NCBI GenBank assembly: GCA_013397455.1
Contig: VYZB01000015.1
Span: 855,477 to 919,476, forward strand
DNA length: 64,000 bases
Direction: 5' to 3'
DNA from: Crotophaga sulcirostris
Lineage: Eukaryota > Chordata > Aves > Cuculiformes > Crotophagidae
The position numbers and the translations under genes were made by a program. Positions 35,994 to 48,959 of the stretch are shown here, piece by piece. Below the pieces are notes generated by a model. It was not told where the DNA came from. It saw only the letters and a list, made by a program, of their open reading frames with translations, and did no database searches. Each line of letters starts with the position of its first letter. The first letter of the stretch is position 1.

Positions 35994-38900
35994 GTGCATA
36001 AAACGGTGTTTTTTATGTTTTTGCCTGGATTTCTCCAAAGAGAACATGAGAGCAAGGAGTGCAGTGCAGGAGTATCCTTCTTTAAAAAAACATTACTGTA
36101 TGCCAATGTGAGAAAGCATTAAAAGACCACAACCAAACAAAGACAAAATCAGAACAGAATGGATGCGAAACATCTCATATTGCATTGCTTGCACATTTGT
36201 TTCCTTTATTTGAAACTAAATATTAAGTGAGGACAGGGACTGCAGGAAGAGATGGGAGAGTTAAGGTAATTGGCTGTTGATATTGAGAATTCATTTATGC
36301 TCTGCTGCCTTGAGAGAGTTCTATGTGCAAGTTGCTTGAATCAGACTTTGAAAAGGCAGTCACTGATCGTGTGTTTGGGCATCAGTTATGTGTCCAACTT
36401 AAATCCATCATCTTGATTTACATAATTGCTGAGTATTTACAGCAGCAACTAAAATCTCTGATAGCTGGACTTAAGTGTTCTGCACAGTGAGAAAAGAAAT
36501 CCTAAATATCTCAAACTGGATATATCAAGTTAGTGAAAAATTTATCTTTTTTTCCCCTGCCTTTATTAAAAGGGAACATTAATAATCACTTATTTTACTG
36601 GAATACTGTAAATAATAATAATATGAATTAATACTCATGGAACAGAACTACTGCAATGAGGACTGCTCTGAGAAGCTATGTGGGAACTCATAAATCTGTC
36701 TTCAGAACTGGCTTTAAGTAATGTGCTGGGTAAACCCATGAGTTACAAGCTGAGCAATAAATGTAAAACAAAATGCAGAAGGACTGCCCATTAATGTGCT
36801 ACCATACATACTGCCCACTGAACGAGATAGGTGATCTCTTGAAAATCTGGAAAGACTAGAGTTAAACTGAAAAATGTATGTTTTAGGAAAAAAACAAAGG
36901 TTAAACCCAATTTAAGCCTGGTATTTTCTATGCTGTAATCACTTGATTTAATAAAATTTTTCCTTTAACATGATTGTCTGTGAAACTAATAGTACTGTAG
37001 ATATGGAAAATGACTGACAGCCAACGTACGTAAGAAAGTAATTAGTATAATGTTTTGTGGGAATGGGTTGTGGAGATTTTTTTAAAAACATGTCAAATGG
37101 AGGAAGACTTTGCAGTGTAATGTAGCTTTGATATGTCAGGAGGACAGAAGGACTTAAAATAATGTAATTTAAAGAAAAAACACTGGTAACATGTAAGCAA
37201 ATGCTGGTAAGAAGGAATAAATCTCATTTCAGCTTCTCACTTGTTCGGGCTCTTTCCTACTGAAAAACTGTAAGCTATGCACATAATTAGACATTCGTGC
37301 TGCCACAGTAAATCACTTTTCTGAACACACTGATACATCCTGACACACTAAGCCCAGGCTGGCATGTCCACTCTAAATAAGGATCTGCTGAATAGCTGAC
37401 ATGAACTTCTGACGCATTTGAAATGGAGATAGTGAAAATATTTTAACAAGCGTCCTCTCTGTTTTTCAAAGACTCCCACAGAGTCTGAATATTACTGATT
37501 TATCAGAACAGTCCTGTGCATATACTGTATATCAGTGGAACTATGTTCATCACAGAATTTTGCTGATGAACTCTGGATCCTGTTCTAATTTTCATGAGAT
37601 ATTTCTATAAAAACAAATTCTCCTTCATGCACATGAGGAGGTCTTTGACCAGACAGCATTCAAAACAAATAAAATATAACTTTGAAAAAATAATTAACAA
37701 ACCTATGAAAGCAAAGTCTGCAGTTAGAAATGTTGAGCATGGTTACTTTCAACTGAGTTAGATGAAAATCAGTTCAACTATTGCTCTGGAAACCAAGAAA
37801 TACTGAAAAGTACATTGATATGGTAAAATATCTAGGAGGTATATTTCATATGGTAAAAAAAAAATCTAAGAGAAACTTAGGAGAAACTCTTAATTACACC
37901 TTAACAACTAAAGGTATTGGTGATATTTAGGATATCAAATAAGTTAAATGTCTCTATGGGAGAACAGGAACAAATATAGTCCAGTAGAACAAAAACAGTG
38001 TGCATTTTTGTGTGCACAGGACTTTCCTTGACATTGTGTAGATGAACAAGTGGAAGACTAATACTTTTGGTGGAGGCAAAGCCATAGCTGATTTTGCCAG
38101 AAGTGAGACAGGAAGGCTGAACATATTTCCATCTTGGCATGTCATGTCACATAATCCAGTTTTACAGCTCACCAATTGAGCATATAATCAACAAAGATGT
38201 GTTGGTTGGTGCCAGACAGGTATGGCTATAGGAGTAACAGGTGAAGGAGGAGGCAATAAAACGCGATCACTTTAATTTGGAGGCACACCTTGCTGTGTAT
38301 TGTTTTGTGGAATGACACCAGATTTGTATGACGAAGTGAAAGTTAAATAGTCCAGTTATTCTGACAATCTTTACACTACTAGAGTTTGAATATTAATACA
38401 GAAATGATGGTGCATACCTATTTTTTATATACTACACTGTTATTTCATCTCTCTGACATGGAGATGAAGAACAATTGTTCTAGGAACACACTGCACCATG
38501 ATCCAGATTGTGGGTTTTTTTTCCCTGTTTGTCAATGTTTATCATGCTGTGTTTCTCAGGAGAGTCTTTCCCCACAACAATCTGCAAACAGGCTTGTATA
38601 TTTATAAATCAGGGCGCACCGGAAAGAGGTATTAGTAAGTTGACAAAATAACTAAGTAGCAAAAAACTTTGATGCATAGTTTCCATAAAGGAACAGAATG
38701 AGATTTCATCTGATAACGAACAGTATTATTTCAGCTGTTACATGTCTAGTGACTCAAGTCCCATTATATTTTTATTGATTTTTAATTAACACCTTACCTA
38801 GACATCAGACTATATTTTGATCTAGGTTTTGAAATAATTTTCCAGAAACTGTAGGTTTTCCTTATCAGCTTGTACCTGCCTTCAAGGCAGAAAAAAGTGG

Positions 38901-41900
38901 TGCAAATAATTTAATAAAGAACAAAACAAAGCTACGAACCCCTTTTCATCTCATAATCTACAGCCAGATGATGACTTTCATCAGTGCTGGCAAGAAGAAA
39001 TGAGGCTGACGGATGATTGATTGGAAAATGCTTTGGCAATTGGACATTGTTCTGAGGTAATGCAGCAAGCAGTTTTGGTCTTAATAACTTTCTATTACAT
39101 GCGCTTCTTGTAGCACAAGTAAAACAGGGTTTGATTTATTTTTGATGAATCTTCTCCATATTGGTTTTGAAACTCATTGTTGAGGAACACCTGAAGTTAA
39201 TTTATAGTTCCATAAAAGCATTAAATGGTTTCAGGTGCAGAATCCCTCTGTTTTACTGATAGTAAGAGAAGTCAGTTGTTAAAAGGTGTTTTTCTGCTAT
39301 TTTAACTTCTGACAGATACACAAATAATCTGTATTTTTCAGTGTCTGGGAAGTAAAAAAAGTGAAAATGCACAAGAGACCTGACATTATTTTGGCAAATG
39401 GCTGCAAAGATTTCTGGAAGTCTTTGGTTTATACTAAGGATCCATCACAATATACTGTTATTCTGTCTCCAATAAGATGGCTTCCAATGAGCCACCTGCT
39501 AAACTTTAATATTTAGTGTAATAACAGTCTAAATTCTCAGCTTTTATATCAACTGATCTATGTCAGTTTATTTCAAAATAGAATTTTAGCTTAGTGTCAC
39601 TGTTGTGAACTGGTGGGTTGCATAACTGTCTGTATATGAAATTCACATTCATGTCAAATTATACTTATATTGTATAGCCTTGTTGAAACCTTAACTGTGT
39701 TTATGTCGAAAATCAGCAAGGAGTGCTGAAAAAAAAAGTGCAGAGAAGAAAAAAGGAAACATTGGGTGTTGGCAGACTGACAGGGAAAGAATGACAGAAA
39801 ATTCATATGGCTAAACCATTAGACACATTTGCAGCAAATAAGGAAACATCCTCCTTAGATGATTGTTGTGCAAGGTGAAAAAGGATGAGTGGTTTTCATT
39901 CCCAACAAAGGCTGGGACTGCACAGTCTAGGAGTGGGGATGTTGGAGGAGCTCCTTTCCCAGTGACAAGATGAGGTAGAAGCTGATGGGGATATAGGAAT
40001 GAAAAGACAAATGCATTAAGCAGGAGGAGATTATTAGTGGAAGACTGTGCAGCTGAACGGCTATAGAAAGCATAGGAGCTAATGCTGAAGGAAGGATATC
40101 ACAGGGTAGGACTGACAACGCTGTAACTCAAAGGATGTTCATAGGAATGCATCTAGGTTGAAACATATTTATGGCGGTAAGGCCAAAAAAGTCTTAACTG
40201 TTAATCTTAACTATCATGGGCATCTGGATAGCAACATGCAATCCTGAAAATGCATGAATGTTCTGATGCAATCTCCTAATTTGCAAACACACACCAGTTT
40301 TTCCACTCCCACATGAATTCTTGGAATGAATTGGGACAAGAAGCAAGACCTGGGTTTGTACCCTTCATACCCTTTGTCAGATAACAAACGTTTTCTAGGG
40401 TTTTTCACTAGCTGGTGGAGGAAATTAAACATCTCTTAAAAACAGCTCATATCTCAGGTGAACTAAATAATTCTCAGTAGATGCCTATCACCACTGACAG
40501 TAGAAAGTACTTTACAGACAGGAGGCTTCTTACTTGGCCATAGTTATTACACAGCTAAAACTAGGCGACAAATCTTGGCCTTAACTAGGCTGTGATTTCC
40601 CTGTCATTTGTGAGAGAATTTGAAAGAAAAAGATCACCACAGAAGAAGTACATAACCTCGGGAATTAGATTATTTTCATTAATAGAGATGAATACCTATT
40701 TATTCCAAGTTTTTACAGCTGGACACTAACTGTGTGTCCTTTCACCTGTATGATCAGCAGAAATGTCTTCTTACCTGCTCTGCACAAGTACTGAGAAGCT
40801 GTGAAACTGCTGTGAACAGCCAGCCTCAATGAGTCTCAACTGGGAGAATCCATCATTATGATACATTTCTGACAGCTAGAATTTTTTAAATTTTGTATGC
40901 GTTAGTGGGCACTTACATAGCTGAACTTGGTTCCAGACACTGCCCATGCCTGGAGCCAACTGGGTGCAGAGTTACGTGAACAGTCATGAAGCAAGTGCCT
41001 AAGCTGGTGAAAAAAGCATAGAAATACCTGTGAGAAAGACATATATTTTTACTTATGTCTTGTATGAGGATACATGTAAGAGGTGAAATACTCCTTGGTG
41101 AAAAAATGAGCAGAAAAGTAATCTTCAATTTAATTACATATTTGAAGATTTTTTTTCAGAAAAATATAAAATAAGCACTATAATTAAACACACATGGAGG
41201 AAGATTGTCAAAACTTACACAGGTAGTCCTAATTAAGAGTCTGATCTTTCAACTACTTGTCTTTATATCATGTGTATGATGTAGGAAATGTTTATGATTT
41301 TAATATTCAAATTATTCAGAACATATAGCTACATTATAATTTTCCACCATGATAGCTATTGCTGGATTCCTCCACAGTATTCTCCATTTATAGGAGAAAT
41401 TTTAAAGGGAAGATATTTTTCTGCTCAGTTCTTAATTAAGATACTTAGAGCACAAGGCTCTGATCAGGGGCAGCTATGAGAGGAACAATGGATACAGCCA
41501 TCTTTAATATGGCTGTTTTGATAATTGAGATCTTAAATAAAATGTTTTATTGCTTATTTTTAGAAATATCTATTTGGTTCACAATTTTCCTAGTGTTCAA
41601 TTGATTTAATTACTTTGATTTATGCATGTTTTGATGTCTGATTAGAGTACTGTTTAAATACATTTGGTTCTCAAAAGTTCATTAAATGAGTCTTCAATCG
41701 ATTAAATCAAATTTTATTGTACAAGCAACTGCTTTTGTAAATAAAAATAAATATGCAATCGTAACATTTAATTACAACAGAGAAATCAAGATAATACGGA
41801 CCTATTAGATGACAGACAAAAGCATTGATATACCTAGAAAATACTCTTCAAGTTTGATATTCATATAGGGATGGATTTGAGTTTGATAATACAATTTGTC

Positions 41901-42183
41901 TTTATTCTGTACAGGCAGTAGCAACACAAATAACAGCCTTAATTTAGGATAACTAGTGATGGTGCAGCAGGGTGTCTGTTCAGACAATGTGGCAGAACCT
42001 TCCTTTCAGAATACACCAAAGAAGAAAACACATCCTAGAATTAGTATTTGTGGGCTTTGATTTAGTTTGTGCTCTGCTGCAGATTTCTTTTTGACTTTTG
42101 GCTTGCCATATATTTCCATACCCTTAATACTTATCCCTTTTTTAAGCAGCCAGATATTTGTAGTAATCTGGTCTTCAATTTGC
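35994..42183. other. Unique AT-rich sequence, nothing recognised
   Basis: About 6 kb with no transposon or RNA gene seen. Frames at 37901-38175 (minus) and 38386-38607 (plus) lack splice or motif support. A minus-strand donor-like site (GAGCAG/GTAAGA near 40773) has only a very short open segment behind it. Confidence 0.4.
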
Positions 42184-42621
42184 TTACCTGTTAAAAGAGG
42201 AGACACCATCCAGTATCAAGGTAAACAATATAAAGACCGCAAGGCAGGTTAGATATTTTGATAAGAAGAGGTATATAAGTATTGATTGAACTAAAGAATG
42301 GAAGGAAATATTGTTGCTAAGGGACTGTTTCTCTGCATGAGCTGGAAAGTCAGCCATAAAGTACTGTACCATAGGTGCATTTAGCATGGTCTTTGGTCTA
42401 AATAGAACAATGTCAATGTGGATCCAATGTTTCTCTATTGAGGTCTCCCAAGAGCTATCACAGCTACTGGGAGCCAGGGAGTCAACTTTAGGAAAACATG
42501 ATCCAGTACTTGCTTTGATGAGCACACACTGCCCAGACACTGGACAAGTACTTATGTGACTTGTCAAGGTTCCATTTGCACAACAGAGGCATGAAACAAT
42601 CCTCATGCAGTCTAATTCCAA
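42184..42621 (-). other. Longest non-transposon ORF (145 codons), unidentified
   Basis: A minus-strand frame of 145 codons ending immediately after a strong donor-like site (TTTAACAG/GTAAGC). The first two-thirds are mixed and cysteine-containing; the last third is hydrophobic (SILIYLFLSKYLTCLAVFIL), resembling one membrane segment. No clear acceptor or start context defines a left edge. In AT-rich DNA of this length roughly one such frame per window is plausible by chance, so this is listed only as the best candidate of its kind. Confidence 0.15.
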
Positions 42622-44648
42622 CTGACGTTATGTATGAACTTCATATTTAATGGCCCATTGTTTACCCTGCTGACATCCATATGGCCTTTGAACATTACTT
42701 TTTGACTAGCATTTTGAATAATTATGTCCCATCCCTGACCTGAGCACTTCTCAGTGCAGCTGCAACTGTACCTATGTCCACAGCTTTGCTCCTGTTGACC
42801 TAAGCAGCTTCTTTTATGTTCTTAGCAAGGAAGTATGGCATATTATTTTCCCTCATGATAAGTATTAATCACTCTGTAGTAAAGTGGTTACGGTGTGTGA
42901 AGTCACCTGCTGGCAGTCCTTGGGAGCAATTTATCACTTTGGTTTCTGCTTTGTTAAATGTTGTGGCTTTAAAAAATAAATTAATCTCTTTTTTATAATT
43001 ACATGCTTACATTTTTGACTTTAAGACTCTAAATTCTGTGGGGCAGGAGGGGGAAGTAGCAGCTTGTTCAACACCTGACACATTTTAGTCTCATTTTGTA
43101 CTGTGCCTGATGCAATGAGTATTATTTCTGGACAGGGCTGACTGAAGCTGGCACACAATACTAGCCATTGCTCTAAAAGAGAAAAATTGACATAGAGTCA
43201 GCCTGTTCTCAACTAGATTCACGTCTAACTGTGCTAAAAATTTGATGTTCTTAATCTCCAGGATTAGAATTCGATCTTTTTCATAGAATGTTTAGGACTT
43301 CAGGGTTCAAATACAAATACAATATTGCAAAACACTTCTCTGCATGTAGGCAGTAGATATAGGTATACAGATACTAGGAGAGAAATGAATGTGAGTAGAA
43401 TGTGCTCAAATTAATGGAAGCCAGAGATGTGTGAGATTTAGTTTAATTTAACTAAAGCATTACATATGAAAGTTGACAGATACAAGATCTCAAAAAAATT
43501 ACTATATTACTATATTACTTTCTTTAAGAAGAATGTTCAGGGTTTAGAGACCAAATGGTATTTTGAATAAAACTGGCTCCAACCAGTAAATCTACTAACA
43601 CTGAAAGATGAACATAGCAGTTGACCTTGATAAGATATAGTTTATTAAAATTACCAGCAATATTTTCATGAATCATCCTCAAATAGAGTTACAAAACAGA
43701 AAGCCTTGAGGCTGTTGTCTGACTTGAGCTAATGTGATGGATTCTCTTAATAGGAAAATCATCCTTGTCACTACTCATCTTCAGTCATTGATACCATGAC
43801 TGATCTTGAGAGTAAACATAAACATTTAAACTTTTCTTTTTATCGATACAACTCTTGTCACTCAGAACACTGAAGTCAGTAAGTTTTTTTTTAATAACAA
43901 GTAGGATAAGGAAAAACGAAAAGTTTTCTGTTTCATTTAGTTAATGACTTAAATATGTTGCTCTTCTGCTGTGATATACTGTAAATCTACAAATTAGTGT
44001 ACTAGAAATCTCTTTTTCTTGGTTAAGTATCACCATAATTTGTTTGCTATTGTAATTTACATGCTGGAAGTATCGTATGGAGTTATGTACCCTACATACT
44101 TGCAAAAAAAGTTTAATTTAATTTAAGAATTGTTGTAAAATGCGAAAAAAGGTGCAGAACAGCATAACTTTATGTAATAAAATGTAGTAAATGGTGGTAA
44201 TTCAATTTCAGAATCAGGCAATTAATCACAGTAGTTCAATTAGGCATCTACTGCTCTTTGTATGCTTATTGTGGGACTGATCATACCATCCGCTCTCATC
44301 CAGTGATGAGAACAGAATAAATGGATTTCAGTAGAAATGCTCCTCTCTTTTCCTTTTCTCCCTTCTTCCCTGTCAAACTAAGCCAGAGTTTCATTAAAAC
44401 TATAAGGGCTTCCTATTCTGTTGGTGCTTTCACTTGAGGTTGCCCTATCCCCTATGTAGTTGTATCTTCATAATTTTTTGCAGGTGTGGAATTTCTTTTC
44501 AAGCTCTTATCAACTAAACCTCCTGGAGTTTGATACTACCCACCCCCAACACCCTCCCCTGTTTTCCCCCCCACCTTCTCCCCCAAGGGTTGTGCTGGGA
44601 TAAGAACACACTGGTACCACACCCTGGGAGAGACATGGACAACCAAAC
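42622..44648. other. Unique sequence leading to solo LTR
   Basis: No gene is recognised. Directly left of the LTR (about 44538-44648) lies a C-rich tract followed by CTGGTACCA at 44611-44619, discussed as a possible primer-site remnant. Confidence 0.4.
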
Positions 44649-45706
44649 TGTGATGGGTTAACCCTGGCTGGACACCAGGTGCCCACCAAACCACTCCATC
44701 CCTCACCTTCTCAGCTGGACAGGTGAGAGACAATATAATTAAAGGCTTATGGGTTGAGATAATGACAGGGAGAGATCACCCACTTTTACAGGCAAAATAG
44801 AATTGACTCGAGAAAAATACATTTGATTCATTACCAATAAAATCAGAGTAAGATAATGAGAAATAAAAATGAATCTTAAAACACCTTCCCGCCACCAGTT
44901 CTTCCCAGGCTCAACTTCGCTTGCGATTTTCTCTGTCTCCTCCATGTGTAGCAGCTCAGGGGGACAGAATATGGGGATTGTGGTCAGTTCATCACACATT
45001 GTCTCCGCCACTCCTTCCTTTTCAAGGGGAGGACTCCTCAGATTCTTCCCTGCTCTGGCATGGGGACCCTCCATGAACACAGCTCTCCATGAACTTCTCC
45101 AATCTGAGTCCTTTCCACAGGCTACAGTTCTTCACAAACTCCTCCAGCATGGGTGCCTTCCACATGGTGAAGTTCTTCAGGACTAGACTTCTCCAGCATG
45201 GGTCCCCCATGGGTTCACAGGTCCTGCCAGGAAGCTGCTCCAGCATGGGCTTCCCATGGGGTCACAACCTCTTTCACCTGCTCTACACAGAGTCTTGATA
45301 GGCTGCAGGTGGATATCTACTCCACTATTGACCTCCATGGGCTGCAGGGAGACAGCCAGCCTCACTATAGACTTTACCACAGGCTGTAGGGGAAACTCTG
45401 CTTTGGCACCTGTAACACCTCCTCCCCCACTGACCTTGGTGTCTACAGGGTTGTTCCTCTCACATATTCTCTTTTATCTCTCTGGATGCAGTTTCTGTTC
45501 CACAGGGTCTTTTTTTCCCCCGTTCTTAACTATGTTATCACAGGGGCACTCCCACTGTCGCTGATGGATTCAGCTTTGGCCAGTACTCAGTATGTCTTGG
45601 AGCTTGCTGTCATTGGTTCTATCAGACATGAGGGAATTTTCTAGCAGCTTCTCATAGAAGGCACCCTCATAGTGCCCCACTACCAAAACTTTTGCAAACC
45701 CAATAT
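44649..45706 (-). mobile_element. Solo LTR, avian ERV with internal minisatellite
   Basis: A second endogenous retroviral LTR in minus orientation, about 1.06 kb. The left edge TGTGATGGGTTAACCCTGGCTGG is the complement of the LTR's 3' end. The right edge, CCAAAACTTTTGCAAACCCAATA, is the complement of its 5' start. Near the left edge it shares GGGTTGAGATAA with the solo LTR at 22.8 kb, indicating related LTR types. Its middle (about 45060-45300) is a degenerate minisatellite with CTCCAGCATGGG at 45142, 45191 and 45238 and repeated CCATGGG words. No coding retroviral sequence is seen nearby, so a solo LTR is the simplest reading. The overlapping ORFs at 44536-45564 are shadows of this element. 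Confidence 0.78.
45060..45300. repeat. Degenerate minisatellite inside the LTR
   Basis: Units of roughly 45-60 bases share CTCCAGCATGGG, TTCTTCA and CACATGG/CCATGGG words. Three exact CTCCAGCATGGG copies were located. Internal tandem repeats are usual for this LTR type. Confidence 0.7.
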
Positions 45707-48700
45707 GCCGACACAAGAAACATGCTGTCATTGCTGCCAGAGTTCCAATACAATGATATTATTCACTTAGATTTCCAGGAGGAATATTGATTCTTAATCA
45801 TCTACATCGCACTTCCTCTGTGTAATTGTTTGAAGTACTCTTTTGAGGTGTTACTCTTTGTTTGAAGAGTCACAGAAAATGGATATCCAAAGCAAAACTG
45901 GTTTTGTGTTTTACTCAACATAGAGCCTCTTGCAGTGATAAAAATTTTCCTAGGCAAGAAACAAAAATTCCAAGAAGCAACCAGTGAGAGTGCAGTTGGT
46001 ACTCCACATGCTAAAGTATATATTTTATGGAGGATCAACTTAGTTGATCAACTGAAGATCCAAAAAGACTTGCTATTTACACAGCTAAAAAAAAAAAAAA
46101 GAAAGAACTGTAGGCTCTGTGAATATTTTTTTCCAAACCAGCTTTGGCGAAGTAGTCCACTAAGCTCTCTTGGGGTGTATGTGCTGATGCTTTGCTTTTC
46201 CTGCTTCTGGTTCTATGTGGATAGGTAAGAAAACTTTTTTTTTTTTTTGTGTGTGTATGGCTTTGATTGCTGGGGATAACAGGGCAGTAACTGGTAACAA
46301 CCTGAAGCATTCAGTTATTTGGTCTGATAAACCCAAATGAAGGAATAAAATGCAAAGTTGTTTTTAATAAGTTCACCATCAAATCTCCAGCCACAGCCAC
46401 TGTGATTTTAGGTTGAATAATCTACTGCCCTCAAAAGCCTGAGGGATGAGTGTGTGACCTGATATCAGAGAAGAGAATTTAACTGTTTCTCATTGTTTAA
46501 AAAGACAATTGTTTCTTTTTTTGTTTGGGCTGAAACTACAGAGCTAACTATTTTTACTTCTAATCCTGTACTGAGCTCAAGAGCAGAAGTGAGAATTGAA
46601 ATGTGTTTAAAGCAACTTTGTGCAGACTTTGGCATCAATCAGGCCACTTTCACAGCTACTTTAACTAATTCCCTGCTTCCTAGGACCCATTATACATTTA
46701 GCAGAGGATCACTATCTTATCAACAACTGCAGTCTTCCCTGTCATTGGTGCTTCTATTTGGCCTACAAATGATTCTTTGTCAGTAGTGTCCAAAGCATTA
46801 ATTATACTCCAAGGGCTGTTTTCTACCTTTTTATGACATTCTATGTTCATTCCTTGAGTTTAGTAGCACCGAGTAGCACTGTGTCTTGTCGGTGTCGGAG
46901 AGGAAATTAAGATCACAAAATTCTGTACATGTAGGTAAATGAGAAAATAGTGCAGATTCCAGTCTTTTGATGAATTTTAATTTGTCTTAACTTTTGAACA
47001 AACACTGACATAGAATACAGTGATTTCTGATATAGACTGGTAATTTTCTTTTACATGTGCCAAAAAGGAAACGCGTGAGAGGTTCACTGCTAATTAAAAT
47101 GCATCCTGTGAAATATATATGGACAAAGAAGAAAGCTTATAAAAAGAACCTCTCAAAAGGCAGAAAGGTACTTGAATTCTTGGATATTGATGAAGATTCA
47201 AATCCACTAACTGCATGTGACATAAGGTATTTCTAGGTCCATGTCAAAGAAAACAAGCAACACCCTGTTGAGGGAACTTTTAATTATCTCCATGATAGAC
47301 AGTGATGATTATAGCCTGCTCTTGTCTGCCTCTTATCTTTTCAAAAGAGAAAGAACTTTTATTTTCATCCTGGTTTTGGAGTCCAATGATTCGTTCACTG
47401 GAGACACTGTGTAGACCTGATGTCATTCAGCAACAGCTATATGTTTGGGATTTTTTTGGGGGTTGAAGGCTCATCATTCCCCCTCAGCCAATACAGGCTG
47501 TGGATCTGGATGAACCTGCTTCATTAATATCCAAATACATTCTCCAGTGTCAAACACATGCCATTTCTCAGATTTTGGTCATGTGGTGGGCTGTTTCTAG
47601 CGACCCATTGGACACCTCAGGAAGACTGAAGTACTAAGTCATTTTTTTTAAAAATCTGATGTTAAAAGGTAAAGAATATCCTTGGCATTCATTCCTTATC
47701 TGAGATTTCTATAAAGTTTCAGAAGTGGTTAAAAGATCCAAGAACAAGATCACAGTTTGGACCTAATGGTAACACTGACTTTGAAACATCTGTTAAGAAT
47801 AATGATCAGTTTTTATAGAACCTCCTTTTATGCTGAGTAACTAAGCATGATCACTTTAATTAAGCAACAGTATGCGAAATGGAAGAGTTCTGAGCTGAGA
47901 TGAAAAATTAATATTGGAAAGAGTGAGATAAAAAGATCATAAGTGACTTTCTGTACCTTGTTTCATCTCAAGGAAGAAACAGTAGCCTAGCAGATATAAC
48001 ATTGCAATAGGAAAAAATGAGATTCAAATACCTATCATAATGATTATTTGTATAAAACTCCAACAGGAAAAGCTAGGAGAAACCTGTTTCATCGTGTTTC
48101 AGTTTCCCAGACAGAGTGATTAAGAAATAGGCTGTCTAGAAATGGTGAATGTCAGAGCAGCTTACCAGAAATTCTCGACTAGATCTGAAACCACTTTGTT
48201 TAAAAGTGCAGCCTCGGTGATCTTGTTGTCTACACCGCCTGTACACCTGCTATCTAAGTTTTCAGAAGACACTTTATTTTTGACTAGTTCATATTTTTTG
48301 GTATAAACTACTTCCAGTGAAGAGTAACTCTCTGTGCTCTGTCAAGTCAAACTTTAAAAATATACCTGTTACAGGGTTAGCTCTTCTGTATGGATGCTTT
48401 TCTCTCTGTCTTTTTTGGTTTTGTTGGTGGAATACAGTCCCATTTGGATTGTTTTGGGGGTTGGTTTGTTTTGAGTTTTGATTGTTTACTTCCCTTTTAA
48501 AATGTGTTCTGGGTATCCCTGAAAAGACTTGGTGGAACAATGTCTATGAATCTGGAAGATGAATTTGAATTTGTCAAAAGTGTCCTCACAATTTTCAAAG
48601 AAAGAAAGTGTTCACAGCACAATTTATGATTTTGTTTCAGTAAAATCCGTAGCCAACAAAGCTTTTAATCTCGGTTTTCAGATCTATTATCGTGCTACAA

Positions 48701-48898
48701 TTATTACTTTGTAGTATTATGTATTTCCATCTTGCAATAAGACAGTACTCAATATAAAAGTCTGGGACTGAATCTGGAACAGTAGAATGCTAAAATGCTT
48801 GCCACAAAATTAAATGATGCACTGTTGAATTGAATATGAGGCAGAATATAAATTAGTATAAATAGTATAAAATAAGTATAGTAAATAGTATAAAATAA
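45707..48898. other. Unique AT-rich sequence, nothing recognised
   Basis: Frames at 45935-46228 and 46493-46786 (plus) show no recognised domain. The second contains a 19-base word repeated at 62524 (see findings). A poly-A tract is at 46086 and poly-T at 46228. Confidence 0.4.
48849..48898. repeat. AT-rich tandem repeat running into assembly gap
   Basis: Repeated ATAGTATAAAATAAGT-like units run directly into the N run, and TAGTATT resumes on the other side. The gap probably represents more of the same repeat. Confidence 0.7.
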
Positions 48899-48959
48899 NN
48901 NNNNNNNNNNNNNNNNNNNNNNNNNNNNNNNNNNNNNNNNNNNNNNNNNNNNNNNNNNN
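48899..48959. other. Assembly gap (61 N)
   Basis: A run of 61 N, flanked on both sides by TAGTAT-type repeat words. Confidence 0.99.

Noticed and set aside
44536..45564. Many overlapping ORFs on both strands
   Set aside because: They are shadows of the solo LTR and its minisatellite, which is GC-richer and low in stop codons.
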